Positions 1-7,862 of a DNA stretch of 64,000 nucleotides are shown piece after piece. Source of the DNA: CAZWKX01 sp964633975 (GTDB taxonomy: Bacteria; Actinomycetota; Acidimicrobiia; Spongiisociales; UBA11373). The translations under genes and the position numbers were made by a program. The stretch is taken from NCBI GenBank assembly GCA_964633975.1, contig CAZWKX010000004.1:16346-80345 (forward strand). The letters are read 5' to 3'. The notes under the pieces were generated by a model. That model saw only the letters and a list, made by a program, of their open reading frames with translations, searched no databases and was not told where the DNA came from. Every line of letters begins with the position of its first letter. Position 1 is the first letter of the stretch.

Positions 1-542
1 CGGTCGGTTTCCAGCTGGCTCTCTCCCGGCCCACGGGTGCCTATGCCGCCGGCGAGACGGCTCATCTCGATACCCCGGCCCCTCAGCCGCGGGAGCCGGT
101 AGCGGAGCAAAGCCAGCTCCACCTGGGCCATACCTTCCCGGCTCGTCGCATGCTGGGCGAAGATGTCGAGGATGAGTCCCACGCGGTCGACCACGTCGCA
201 GCCGAAGATCGTCTGGAGGTTGCGCTGCTGTACCGGACTCAGTTCGCCGTCGAAGACAACGACGTCGATATCCAGCTGCTCACCCCAGGCGGCCAGCTCC
301 GCCGCTCTTCCCTTGCCCAGGTAGGTGGTTGGATCGGGCTTCAGGCGCTGCTGCAGGACCCTGTCGACGGCATCGGAGCCGGCGGTGTCGGTGAGGCGTG
401 CCAGCTCATCGAGAGACGCTTCTGCCTGATCGGCGTTGCGGTTGTGGATACCGACGAGCAGCGCACGCTGACGCCGCACCTGGAGGTCGGTGACCGTGGC
501 GGTGAGGCGGCGTCGTTCTCGTTGTACGTGGCGTTCGGCCAT
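1..542 (-). CDS. hflX: HflX GTPase, N-terminal part (cut by window edge)
   Basis: HflX is a ribosome-associated GTPase that splits or rescues stalled 70S ribosomes under stress. The visible 180 residues are the N-terminal HflX domain and the start of the linker. They include the family motif PTTYLGKGRAAEL (about residues 71-83), a VVVFDGELSPVQQRNLQ stretch (about 95-111), DRVGLILDIFAQHA (about 119-132) and the glycine-rich GGIGTRGPGESQLETD just before the edge. The G domain lies beyond the window. I chose the ATG at 542 because it opens the conserved frame just after the tRNA-Sec gene. The family call is secure; the ribosomal role is known from homologues only. Confidence 0.93.
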   Translation of the reverse strand, partial: MAERHVQRERRRLTATVTDLQVRRQRALLVGIHNRNADQAEASLDELARLTDTAGSDAVDRVLQQRLKPDPTTYLGKGRAAELAAWGEQLDIDVVVFDGELSPVQQRNLQTIFGCDVVDRVGLILDIFAQHATSREGMAQVELALLRYRLPRLRGRGIEMSRLAGGIGTRGPGESQLETD

Positions 543-577
543 GACGGCATGAAAGCACAGCCCGGAGCCGAACTCGG

Positions 578-669
578 CGGAGGCGGACGGGAATCGAACC
601 CGCCGGGGACCTCTCGGCCCCCCACCGGTTTTGAAGACCGGGGAGCCCACCAGGCGCTCGGACGCCTCC
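578..669 (-). tRNA. selC: tRNA-Sec (anticodon UCA)
   Basis: On the minus strand the gene starts GGAGGCG and ends CGCCTCC plus discriminator G; CCA is not encoded. The anticodon arm is CCGGT-CTTCAAA-ACCGG, giving anticodon UCA, which reads UGA. The T arm carries GGTTCGATTCCC. A long variable arm, GGGGGCC-GAGA-GGTCCCC, forms about 7 bp. A long variable arm with UCA is diagnostic of selenocysteine tRNA. The eighth acceptor pair appears to be a mismatch (T/C) and the D stem is only partly canonical, so exact ends are approximate. No selA, selB or selD is visible here. It lies directly upstream of hflX on the same strand. Confidence 0.88.
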
Positions 670-852
670 GTTCTCTACGGTACAGGGGTTCTTGAGGGAT
701 GGGCCGGCTCCGGCGTGCTTCTTCTCCGGTTCGGGCGGCGACGGGCGCCGCCGCGAGCCGGCTCGTTCGGCTTGGAGGCCGCCAACCGGCACGCCGAGCG
801 TCCAGGCCGTCCATTAGGGTGGGGTGGCAGACCGATTCGCCCTGGAGGCACC

Positions 853-1518
853 GTGTGTTTCTCGGCGGAGGCCGATCTGGTGGCCGGGATCGTGATCAGT
901 GGGCTCGGCGTCGACGCACTTCGCCACGTGCGCGACGGGAGGGAGATCCCGCTGGCGGGCCTTCCATTGGTCTTCGGCGCGCACCAGATCATCGAGACCT
1001 TCACCTGGTGGGGCCTCGACGGCCGTGTGCCGGAAGGTGTGGGCACCGTGGCCTTGTGGGCCTACCTGGTGGTTGCGTTTGGGGTGCTGCCGCTCCTGGT
1101 GCCGGGGGCGGTCTACGCCATCGAGCCTGATCCCGGACGCCGAAGACTCATGGTTCCCTTCGGCGTGCTCGGGGCCGTCGTGGCTGCGGTTCTCATCGCG
1201 AGGATGGTCTCAGGCCCGGTGGGCGCCGAGGTCGCTTGCCGGTACATCGACTACAACGTGGGCTTCGGTTACAGCGGTCAGATCGGCGTGCTGTACGTGG
1301 TGGCCACTTGTGGGCCGCTGTTGCTGTCCAGCAGACCGAGTGTTGTCGTCGTGGGTCTCCTGAACCTGGCCGCGGTGGTGGCACTTGCCCTGTTGCTGGC
1401 CAACGGCGTCATCTCGTTGTGGTGCGCCTGGGCGGCGGTCATCAGCTTGATCATCGTCGTGCGCATGCGTTCCACTTTGCGTCTGAGGGAGTTTTCGAGC
1501 CCGGCGGCCGTGTGTTGA
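853..1518 (+). CDS. DUF6629 family multi-pass membrane protein
   Basis: The 221-residue protein begins VCFSAEADLVAG, the characteristic opening of DUF6629 (usually MCFSA...). It continues with DALRHVRDGREIPLAGLP and the conserved FGAHQIIETFTWWGL segment, then about six hydrophobic helices. An upstream ATG at 631 keeps the frame open, but it would start inside the tRNA-Sec gene. The GTG at 853 matches the family start exactly. The function of the family is unknown. It stands alone, about 140 bp before the XRE regulator. Confidence 0.75.
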   Translation: MCFSAEADLVAGIVISGLGVDALRHVRDGREIPLAGLPLVFGAHQIIETFTWWGLDGRVPEGVGTVALWAYLVVAFGVLPLLVPGAVYAIEPDPGRRRLMVPFGVLGAVVAAVLIARMVSGPVGAEVACRYIDYNVGFGYSGQIGVLYVVATCGPLLLSSRPSVVVVGLLNLAAVVALALLLANGVISLWCAWAAVISLIIVVRMRSTLRLREFSSPAAVC

Positions 1519-1656
1519 GTCTCACCGCGCCTGCGGCCTCTTTGGCACAGGTTGCAGCCGGTCCGGCTGCGTGTGCGCCTCGGCACCGGTCGGCGGCCAA
1601 GAGCACCGAAGTATGTGGGCCTGGACTACCTTGGCGGCAAGCGACAAGGGGTAGCG

Positions 1657-2457
1657 ATGCCGCCCTCTGCTCTGGGGAACGAGCTTCGGGAGCGTAGGCG
1701 CGCCCTGGGCATGACCCAGGCGAGGCTGGCCGATCTCGTCGGTGTCCGGCCCAGCGTCCTCGGGGGCTGGGAGCACGGAGAGAGCTCTCCGTCGGCACAG
1801 CAGGTGCAGGTGCTGTCGCAGATCCTGCTCCTGGAGTCCGAGACGACTGCGGCGTGGCTGGAGGCAATATCCCTCGCGGGCCCGGCCGCCCCTTCCGTCC
1901 CGATGCCTCCACCCGTTTCGTCGACTCGTCGAGCCGCCGGTGGAGCCGGGCCGGTTTCCTCTCGTATCCTGGGTGCGCTCGGCGCCGCCGACCCTTTCGG
2001 TGAGGTAGTACTCGCCGGATCGCAGCGGCCTCCTTGGTGGCAGCGCCTGCTCGGTCCGCTCGCTCCGGTTCGGTCTTCGTCGTCCGCATCGAAGGCCGGC
2101 GCCGGAGAACGGGGCGGTAGACGGCGCAGCTCTACCGTGGCCGGGGTCGCTCTCCTGGAGTCCGGGGTGCGGTCCGACGGACCGTCCGTTGCTCGGGGTG
2201 ATTCCGGCGGGTCCGCCGCGCCGGAATCCGGTGTGGCGTGGCGGCCCTACTGGGAAGATCCCGAGGAGCAGCGGGTCTACCTTCTCCGCTGGATGGGCAC
2301 GCTGGTCGTGCTCGGCCTGCTGGCGGCGGCGCTCGTCTGGGCCTTCATCCAGCTGGGTGCAGGCTGGACCGCTTTCCTAGATCTTTTCCGCAGGCATGAG
2401 ACCACATCCGATCTCGTCGAAGCCGCCGGGGTCCTCGGGGTGCTCGCGAGCGGCTGA
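1657..2457 (+). CDS. Membrane-tethered XRE-type helix-turn-helix protein
   Basis: Residues about 5-60 form an XRE/Cro helix-turn-helix (LRERRRALGMTQARLADLVG, then VRPSVLGGWEHGESSPS). A long proline/serine-rich linker follows. Near the C terminus is a single transmembrane helix (LVVLGLLAAALVWAFI), followed by only about 35 residues. The ATG at 1657 has a good ribosome site (AAGGGG) 6-7 bases upstream; a longer open frame from 1552 is less likely. N-terminal DNA binding with a C-terminal membrane anchor recalls RodZ, but no RodZ periplasmic domain is visible. A membrane-held regulator is inference. Confidence 0.7.
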   Translation: MPPSALGNELRERRRALGMTQARLADLVGVRPSVLGGWEHGESSPSAQQVQVLSQILLLESETTAAWLEAISLAGPAAPSVPMPPPVSSTRRAAGGAGPVSSRILGALGAADPFGEVVLAGSQRPPWWQRLLGPLAPVRSSSSASKAGAGERGGRRRSSTVAGVALLESGVRSDGPSVARGDSGGSAAPESGVAWRPYWEDPEEQRVYLLRWMGTLVVLGLLAAALVWAFIQLGAGWTAFLDLFRRHETTSDLVEAAGVLGVLASG

Positions 2458-2477
2458 CCGAAGCGCTAGCGTCGCCG

Positions 2478-3857
2478 GTGGTGGTCAAGCTCTCGTTCCT
2501 CGGCGGCACCGACACGGTGACCGGGTCGAAGTTCCTCGTGGAGGACGCGAGTGGGTCTGTGCTGGTCGACTGCGGCATGTTCCAGGGCCAGAGCAGTGTC
2601 CGGCAGCTCAACTGGAGCGACCCGTTCCTGGAGAAGAAACTGCCCCATGAGATCCTGCTGACCCATGCCCACATCGATCACACCGGCTATCTGCCGAGGA
2701 TTGTGGGCTGCGGCTTCGACGGTCCGGTTCGCTGTACCGAGGCGACGGCCGATCTGCTGGGAGTGATGCTTCCCGATTCGGCACGGCTGCAGGAGGAGGC
2801 GGCGGCCTATGCCAACAAGAAGGGGTACAGCCACCACAAGCCGGCGCTCCCGCTTTACACCGAGGCGGATGCAGAGCGCGCCCTCGGTCTGCTGGATCCC
2901 GTGGAATACCACGAGTGGATCGACGTGTGCTGTGGGAGGGCTCGTTTCTCCTGTGCCGGGCACATACTCGGCTCGGCGCACATCGGGCTGGAGGTCGGTG
3001 GCGTTCGTATGGTCTTCTCGGGCGATTTGGGGCGTTGGGACGTCCCCGTGCTCAAGGATCCGGAGCCGCCTGCAATGGCCGATCTGATGCTGCTCGAGTC
3101 CACGTATGGGGGCCGGCGGCACGAAGCCGATGCCGATCCGAACGTCCTTCTCGCGCAGGCCGTGCAGCGCATTATCGATCGTGATGGGGTCATGGTCGTC
3201 CCCGCCTTCGCCATCGGCCGGACTCAGGAGATCCTCTATCGGCTGCGAGCGCTCGAGGACGAAGGCCGGATTCCCTCGCTGCCCGTCTTTCTCGACAGCC
3301 CTATGGCGATCGAGGCCACCGAGATGTACCGGCGGCATCACGAAGAGCACGATCTGGAGATGCGGGCCCTGGAGGCACGAGGCGTAGCTCCGCTGCGGCC
3401 GGACCGGCTCCGCTTCACGCCCTCCGTCGAGGAGTCGAAGGCGATCAACCGGCTGCGAGGGCCCATGATCGTCATCTCGGCTTCGGGCATGGCCGCCGGG
3501 GGACGGGTGCCGCATCACCTGAAACGGCGCCTCCCCTTCGCCGAGAACCTGATCGCCTTCGTTGGCTATCAAGCGGCCGGCACGCTGGGCCGGGAGCTCG
3601 TCGATGGTGCCGAGCGGGTGCGGATTCACGGGGAGGACGTCGAAGTGAAAGCTGAGGTAGTGCACCTAGAGGTGTTCTCGGCGCACGCCGACCACGACGA
3701 TTTGGTGCGCTGGGTCGGGGCCTCGGTGCCGCGGCGGATCGCTCTCGTTCACGGCGAAGATGAGGCCCGTCGCGTGCTGGCGGAGTCGTTGAGCGAGGCC
3801 TATGGGATCGATGTGGTCGTTCCGTCGCGGGGTGACACCGTCTCGCTCCAGCCCTAG
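2478..3857 (+). CDS. Beta-CASP metallo-beta-lactamase fold nuclease (CPSF73/YSH1-like)
   Basis: This 459-residue protein has the metallo-beta-lactamase signature HAHIDHTGYLP (about residues 63-73), a metal-binding SGDLG loop, LLESTYGGR, the beta-CASP PMAIEATEMY region and SASGMAAGGRVPHHL, then VFSAHADHDDL near the C terminus (His-x-Asp-His). This is the bacterial branch of the CPSF73/Ysh1 RNA-processing family; a ribonuclease role is inferred from the family. Start codons are tandem GTGs at 2478/2481. It lies 20 bp after the XRE gene, possibly one transcript, and its stop overlaps the convergent stop of the next gene. Confidence 0.85.
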   Translation: MVVKLSFLGGTDTVTGSKFLVEDASGSVLVDCGMFQGQSSVRQLNWSDPFLEKKLPHEILLTHAHIDHTGYLPRIVGCGFDGPVRCTEATADLLGVMLPDSARLQEEAAAYANKKGYSHHKPALPLYTEADAERALGLLDPVEYHEWIDVCCGRARFSCAGHILGSAHIGLEVGGVRMVFSGDLGRWDVPVLKDPEPPAMADLMLLESTYGGRRHEADADPNVLLAQAVQRIIDRDGVMVVPAFAIGRTQEILYRLRALEDEGRIPSLPVFLDSPMAIEATEMYRRHHEEHDLEMRALEARGVAPLRPDRLRFTPSVEESKAINRLRGPMIVISASGMAAGGRVPHHLKRRLPFAENLIAFVGYQAAGTLGRELVDGAERVRIHGEDVEVKAEVVHLEVFSAHADHDDLVRWVGASVPRRIALVHGEDEARRVLAESLSEAYGIDVVVPSRGDTVSLQP

Positions 3858-4894
3858 GTGCAGGAGTTGGGCGAGTAGATGCCGGTCACCAAGGCATCGT
3901 CGTCTGCAGAATCGACGGGACCCCAAAGCAGCACTTCGCCGCCTGTTTCGAGACGCAGCTGGAAGACGAGCCCGCCCACGTCGGCGTCCACGACGAAGCT
4001 GATGGGCCAGTCTGCGTAGATCTCCTTCAGATCGCCCACGTTGTCGCCCACCCGCAGCCCGCTAAGGGTCCTCATGTCGACCGGCTCGGCGTCGCGGCCT
4101 CCGTAGGCGATGTCCATGCGGTAGGAGATGAACTGGCTGTTGCCCGCCTCTCCTTTGACCACGATGTTTAGCGGGCCCCACTGCACCACCCTGATCGTGT
4201 CGCCCGGGCACTCCCCCCAGTTCCCGTTGCCGACGAAGAACCCGGAGTCCTGGGTGGGGTCGCCGAATGTGGCGGCGAACACGCCAAGCACCAGGTCGCC
4301 GTCGTCGCCGAACTTGTAGTCGCCGACGGCGTCCGACTTCATAGTGAGTTCCGAGACGGGGACGGCCTCGTCGGCGGGTGTTATGGGTGGAGTCTGGCCG
4401 TTGTAGAGGGTTGAGGCCGTGCCCCCGTCGGCCAGCGTGGTCTCGGTGCCCCCGTCGGCCAGCGTGGTCTCGGTGCCCCCGTCGGCCAGCGTGGTCTCGG
4501 NNNNNNNNNNNNNNNNNNNNNNNNNNNNNNNNNNNNNNNNNNNNNNNNNNNNNNNNNNNNNNNNNNNNNNNNNNNNNNNNNNNNNNNNNNNNNNNNNNNN
4601 GGCCAGCGTGGTCTCGGTGCCCCCGTCGGCCAGCGTGGTCTCGGTGCCCCCGTCGCCACCTTCATCGCTCGGAGCCAGAACCCCGAATGCGATGACGCTG
4701 ATGGCGCCGAGCACGACGGCTACGGCGATGCCCACCAGCCACGGATTCGTCTGGTTTGGGGGCGGCCTGTAGCCCCCGGTGCCGCCCCGGGCCGCGGCGC
4801 GGGGGGACGCGTAGGACCTCCTGGGCTCGAAACGAGGGAAGGCCTCGTCGCCCGCATACTCGTCTTCCCTGGAATACCGCGGTGGCTCTTCCAC
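3854..4894 (-). CDS. Single-pass membrane protein with DGGTETTLA tandem repeats (gap inside)
   Basis: The N-terminal 50 or so residues are charged and Pro/Arg-rich and cytoplasmic. One transmembrane helix follows (LVGIAVAVVLGAISVIAFGV), then an extracellular spacer of nine-residue DGGTETTLA repeats and a C-terminal globular domain ending in SPNSC near the last residues. The spacer contains the 100-N scaffold gap, so repeat number, protein length and frame continuity are not known. The C-terminal domain has no family I recognise; paired Cys residues suggest an exported fold. It is convergent with the nuclease gene, sharing the CTAG at the stops. Confidence 0.7.
   Translation of the reverse strand: MEEPPRYSREDEYAGDEAFPRFEPRRSYASPRAAARGGTGGYRPPPNQTNPWLVGIAVAVVLGAISVIAFGVLAPSDEGGDGGTETTLADGGTETTLAXXXXXXXXXXXXXXXXXXXXXXXXXXXXXXXXXXETTLADGGTETTLADGGTETTLADGGTASTLYNGQTPPITPADEAVPVSELTMKSDAVGDYKFGDDGDLVLGVFAATFGDPTQDSGFFVGNGNWGECPGDTIRVVQWGPLNIVVKGEAGNSQFISYRMDIAYGGRDAEPVDMRTLSGLRVGDNVGDLKEIYADWPISFVVDADVGGLVFQLRLETGGEVLLWGPVDSADDDALVTGIYSPNSCT
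4419..4657. repeat. 27-bp in-frame tandem repeat with unresolved copy number
   Basis: Identical 27-bp units (for example 4419-4445, 4446-4472, 4473-4499) encode DGGTETTLA on the minus strand. They continue on the far side of a 100-N block, with the last copies slightly diverged at the right edge. Identical copies flanking a scaffold gap are the usual sign of a repeat the assembler could not span. The real array could be much longer or shorter than shown. Confidence 0.9.
4501..4600. other. Scaffold gap (100 N placeholder)
   Basis: There are exactly 100 unknown bases within the tandem repeat, so the size is almost surely a default placeholder rather than a measured length. Confidence 0.95.
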
Positions 4895-5017
4895 GCCTGA
4901 AGGCCCCTGTCGCTTACTGGCATCATATTGGTTTCGGGCGAAGCGGCGCGGCAGCGGCGGCCCAGCAGGTTGTGTTGTACCGGCGAGCAGGGCCCGAAGC
5001 CGGGCCGCCGGCGAGGC

Positions 5018-6106
5018 TCAGGCGTCCCAAAGGAGGATCTCGCCGGCCTCGGGCCACGCCGCTTCGAGAACCTCCCGGAAAGTGGAGGTCTCGATCAGGA
5101 CTATGGCGCCGGATTCCGTGGTGTAGAAGGCCACCGGGATGGTCGGCCGCTGGATCGCCGAGAGGTCGATGCTGCGCATTCCCCAGGCGAGGTCGATCGC
5201 CTCACGCAGAGAGAGAGTCTCGTCGATGGCGAAGGCGTCGGCCAGGTCTTCGACGAGACCGGTGAGCTGGCCTAGGGAGTTGAGCTGCTTGACCTGCCGG
5301 ATGGCTTCGAGAATCAGCTCTTGATGCCGCTGATCGCGGACTAAGGCGCTCATGCCGGGAATGATGCGCCATACGCCATCGACGTACTCTTGCGTCTTCC
5401 TGGATCGCATCCAAGCGAGTGCCGTGTTTCCGTCGACGATGCTGCACCCGGCCGGCAGTTCGAACGTCGGTCTCCTGTCGCGCACCGGGTTGTCTCCGAC
5501 GCATACTTCGACACCCCCGACCCGGTTGATGATCGCTCTGAAGCCGTCAAAACCGAAGAGGACAAAGTGATCAACCTCGATGCCGGTGTAATTGGACACC
5601 GCGAGGGCGAGTTGCTCGGGTCCGGTGACCCCGTGGGAAGGGCAGCCGTTGAGGTTGTCGGCGATTCGTGACTTGCCGCCGGTGCAGGGGTTGTCGAGCC
5701 AGAGGTCGCGAGGGATCGAAAGCAGCACCGGATCGCCGTCGCCGACGGGCATGAGGAACAGCATGATCACATCGGCCCGGCTTGAGGGCCCGTATTTCTC
5801 GCGTTGGTCGCTGCCGATGATCAGATACGCATCCACGGCGTCGTCGCCGAAGACCGGCTCGACCGGCATGTCCTCAATGGTTGTCGTGGTGGCCGACGTG
5901 GCGGTAGCGAGGGTAGTTGTGGCTCCGGCTGGGGACCCCAATTCTTCCCGTGCCGCCTGCATATCAAAAGGAAGCTTTTCCACCTCATGGGCCCAGGCCC
6001 ACCAGACGCGGACCCCGTAGGTGCCGAGGACCAGGGCGACGGCAACGGTCACCACAACGGTGCTGCGGAGGAGAATGCGTTTGAGTTCGGGGGTTGGGTG
6101 CATCAT
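5018..6106 (-). CDS. LytR-CpsA-Psr (LCP) family cell-wall ligase
   Basis: LCP enzymes transfer lipid-linked polymers to peptidoglycan at the outer membrane face. The 362-residue protein has an N-terminal transmembrane helix (about residues 13-35), a short Thr-rich linker, then the LCP domain. Visible motifs are YLIIGSDQREKYGPSSRADV, the arginine-containing LLSIPRDLWL, GGKSRIADNLNGCPSH, VDHFVLFGFDGF and the late LAWMRSRKT arginines that bind pyrophosphate. No LytR_C domain is evident; about 90 C-terminal residues are unassigned. The start is one of two tandem ATGs. A second, more divergent LCP protein is encoded at 44.5 kb. Confidence 0.87.
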   Translation of the reverse strand: MMHPTPELKRILLRSTVVVTVAVALVLGTYGVRVWWAWAHEVEKLPFDMQAAREELGSPAGATTTLATATSATTTTIEDMPVEPVFGDDAVDAYLIIGSDQREKYGPSSRADVIMLFLMPVGDGDPVLLSIPRDLWLDNPCTGGKSRIADNLNGCPSHGVTGPEQLALAVSNYTGIEVDHFVLFGFDGFRAIINRVGGVEVCVGDNPVRDRRPTFELPAGCSIVDGNTALAWMRSRKTQEYVDGVWRIIPGMSALVRDQRHQELILEAIRQVKQLNSLGQLTGLVEDLADAFAIDETLSLREAIDLAWGMRSIDLSAIQRPTIPVAFYTTESGAIVLIETSTFREVLEAAWPEAGEILLWDA

Positions 6107-6321
6107 CTGTGGATCCCGGACCTCGTCAGGCTAATCGTGCCATAGGCATCTGCGCCTTGGGGCGCTGCCGCGCCTGGGAACGTTGCCGGCACGGCCCGAT
6201 ACCGTAGTCGTCCTTCTGTGTTCTTCAATGACCGAGATGGTGGAGGCCGTCGAGACCCCGGCCCTCGAGGACGACGTCCCAAGTGCTGAGGAATGGCACG
6301 TCGAATAGTGCAGATGGGGGG

Positions 6322-6350
6322 TTCACAAACCGGGCCGGTTGTGTCATAGT
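6322..6350 (+). promoter_or_regulatory. Sigma-70-type promoter of the sigma factor gene
   Basis: A -35-like TTCACA (6322-6327) and a -10-like CATAGT (6345-6350) are separated by exactly 17 bp, placing a start site near 6357. This is about 70 bp upstream of the sigma coding start. It is a prediction from consensus only. Confidence 0.5.
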
Positions 6351-6363
6351 GGACGAGAGCCAG

Positions 6364-6387
6364 CCCTTGTGAAAACCTTCACAAGGG
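6364..6387. promoter_or_regulatory. Perfect 10-bp palindrome in the sigma factor leader
   Basis: CCCTTGTGAA (6364-6373), AACC spacer, TTCACAAGGG (6378-6387): a perfect inverted repeat beginning about 7 bases after the predicted transcription start and ending 39 bp before the start codon. A partial copy, TTCACAA...TTGTG, overlaps the promoter just upstream (6322-6343). The dyad and position suit an operator for a dimeric repressor, perhaps with autoregulation. An RNA hairpin is the other reading. Confidence 0.6.
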
Positions 6388-6426
6388 TCGTTGCTTCCCT
6401 AGCACCGAGAGGACACGGCACAGCAG

Positions 6427-7395
6427 ATGGCAGTCAGCAGTCGCACGCGTCGTGAGCGCGAGCGCAACAAGCTCACCGACGAGAGAGGGCGCCTCACTAC
6501 CGACCTGGTCAGCCAGTACCTGACCGCGATCGGTGAATACGAGCTCCTGACCGCGGAGCTCGAGGTCGAGTTCGCCCAGAAGATCGAGGCAGGCGAGGAG
6601 GCCCAGCGGCGTCTCGAAGAGGAGGACTTCTCCGTCAAGGAGGAGCAGATCGAGCTGAAGCGGCTCGTGCGCCTCGGACGCCAGGCCAAGGACGATTTCC
6701 TTACCGCCAACCTGCGTCTCGTCGTGGCCAATGCCAGGCGCTACGCCAACACGTCGGGCATCGACTTCCTGGATCTCATCCAGGAGGGCAACCTCGGCCT
6801 GATCCGAGCGGTGGAGAAGTTCGATTGGCGCAAGGGCTTCAAGTTCTCCACCTATGCCACCTGGTGGATCCGCCAGGCGATAACTCGCGCCATCGCCGAC
6901 AAGTCGCGTACCGTACGTATTCCGGTGCATCTGCACGACACCCTCGCTGCGGTTCGGGCGGCCCAGGCCAGCCTGAAGGCCGAGCTTGGGCGTGACCCCA
7001 AGCCGCTGGAGATCGCCGACGAGGCGGGAGTCACGGTGGATAAGGTCGAGCTGGCCCTCGGTGTGGCCGATACGGTGTCGCTCGAGCAGCCTGTTGGAGA
7101 GGACGGCGCACAGCTCGGCGACTTCATCGAAGACGAGGACGCCGTCGACCCGGTGCGCGTGACCGAGGAGCTGGATATCGCCGACAGCCTGCGGCGTTCC
7201 ATCAGCCGGCTTCCCGAGCGTGAGGGCCGCATCCTCGCCCTGCGCTACGGGTTCCTCGATGGCGTGCCCCGCACGCTCGAGGAGATCGGGGAGGAGTTCA
7301 ACCTCACTCGGGAGCGGATCCGGCAACTGGAGAAGCTGGCACTGTGCCGTCTGCGCCACCCTTCCTTCGGCATCCGCGAGCAGGATTTGGCCTAG
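6427..7395 (+). CDS. Primary-like (group 1/2) sigma-70 factor
   Basis: The 322-residue sigma factor has region 1.2 (DLVSQYLTAIGEYELL, about 26-41) and core region 2 (ANLRLVVANARRY, FLDLIQEGNLGLIRAVEKFD and the -10-reading FSTYATWWIRQAITRAI). Region 3 begins VRIPVHLHDT. Region 4 includes LRYGFLDGVPRTLEEIGEEF and the -35-reading helix NLTRERIRQLEKLALCRLRH. It lacks the long acidic 1.1 extension and is shorter than most housekeeping RpoD proteins, so a SigB/HrdB-like group 2 factor is likely. A strong promoter and dyad precede it. Confidence 0.9.
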   Translation: MAVSSRTRRERERNKLTDERGRLTTDLVSQYLTAIGEYELLTAELEVEFAQKIEAGEEAQRRLEEEDFSVKEEQIELKRLVRLGRQAKDDFLTANLRLVVANARRYANTSGIDFLDLIQEGNLGLIRAVEKFDWRKGFKFSTYATWWIRQAITRAIADKSRTVRIPVHLHDTLAAVRAAQASLKAELGRDPKPLEIADEAGVTVDKVELALGVADTVSLEQPVGEDGAQLGDFIEDEDAVDPVRVTEELDIADSLRRSISRLPEREGRILALRYGFLDGVPRTLEEIGEEFNLTRERIRQLEKLALCRLRHPSFGIREQDLA

Positions 7396-7400
7396 CCGTT

Positions 7401-7413
7401 CGCCTTGCAGGCG
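7401..7413 (+). terminator. Small hairpin just after the sigma factor stop
   Basis: CGCCT-TGC-AGGCG begins 5 bp after the stop codon, with no T-tract. It is a weak terminator candidate at best; the CBS gene downstream may be read through. Confidence 0.25.
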
Positions 7414-7482
7414 ATGGGGAGCGGACCCCACCGCCGGGGCTGAGGGCCGCTAGCCTGTCGATGACTCGGGGAAGGAGCCGTC

Positions 7483-7860
7483 GTGAAGCTCCGTGCTCTA
7501 GTTAGTGGCGACGCCACGGTGATCGGGCTCGAGGCATCGGTTGCCGATGCCGCCGAAGCTCTCATCGGCAATGAAGTTGGCAGCCTCGTCGTTGTCGACG
7601 GAAGGAAGCTCGTCGGCATCATCACCGAACGCGATGTGGTGAGAGCCATCGCCCAGGGAGCCGACCCGGAGGAGGAGTCTGTGTCCGATTGGATGTCCGA
7701 CGCGCCCGATACCTTCTCCCCGGACGTCGAGGTGGAGGAGGCAGCGGCCTGGCTTCTCGAGATCGGGTACCGGCACATGCCGGTCATGGATGAGGGCGAG
7801 CTACTTGGTGTCGTGAGCCTGCGCGACATCCTCGCTGCACTGACCGCGCAGCAGGAGTAG
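7483..7860 (+). CDS. Two-CBS-domain protein
   Basis: The 125-residue protein is made almost wholly of a CBS pair (Bateman module). CBS1 contains GNEVGSLVVVDGRKLVGIIT and ERDVVRA; CBS2 contains GYRHMPVMDEGELLGVVSLR and DILAAL. Bateman modules bind adenosine nucleotides and usually report energy state. There is no fused catalytic domain, so the partner is unknown. The GTG start at 7483 has a strong GAAGGAG site. It may share a transcript with the sigma gene 87 bp upstream. Confidence 0.88.
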   Translation: MKLRALVSGDATVIGLEASVADAAEALIGNEVGSLVVVDGRKLVGIITERDVVRAIAQGADPEEESVSDWMSDAPDTFSPDVEVEEAAAWLLEIGYRHMPVMDEGELLGVVSLRDILAALTAQQE

Positions 7861-7862
7861 CG

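Larger units (their letters stand above)
6107..6426. other. 320-bp divergent intergenic region (LCP / sigma factor)
   Basis: It lies between the divergent LCP and sigma genes. It contains the sigma promoter and palindrome described separately. The left part (6107-6300) shows no open frame or RNA I can support; it probably holds the LCP promoter. Confidence 0.6.

Noticed and set aside
150..695. Open frame of 181 residues on the + strand
   Set aside because: It is the reverse shadow of hflX and crosses the tRNA-Sec gene; composition is unlike a real protein.
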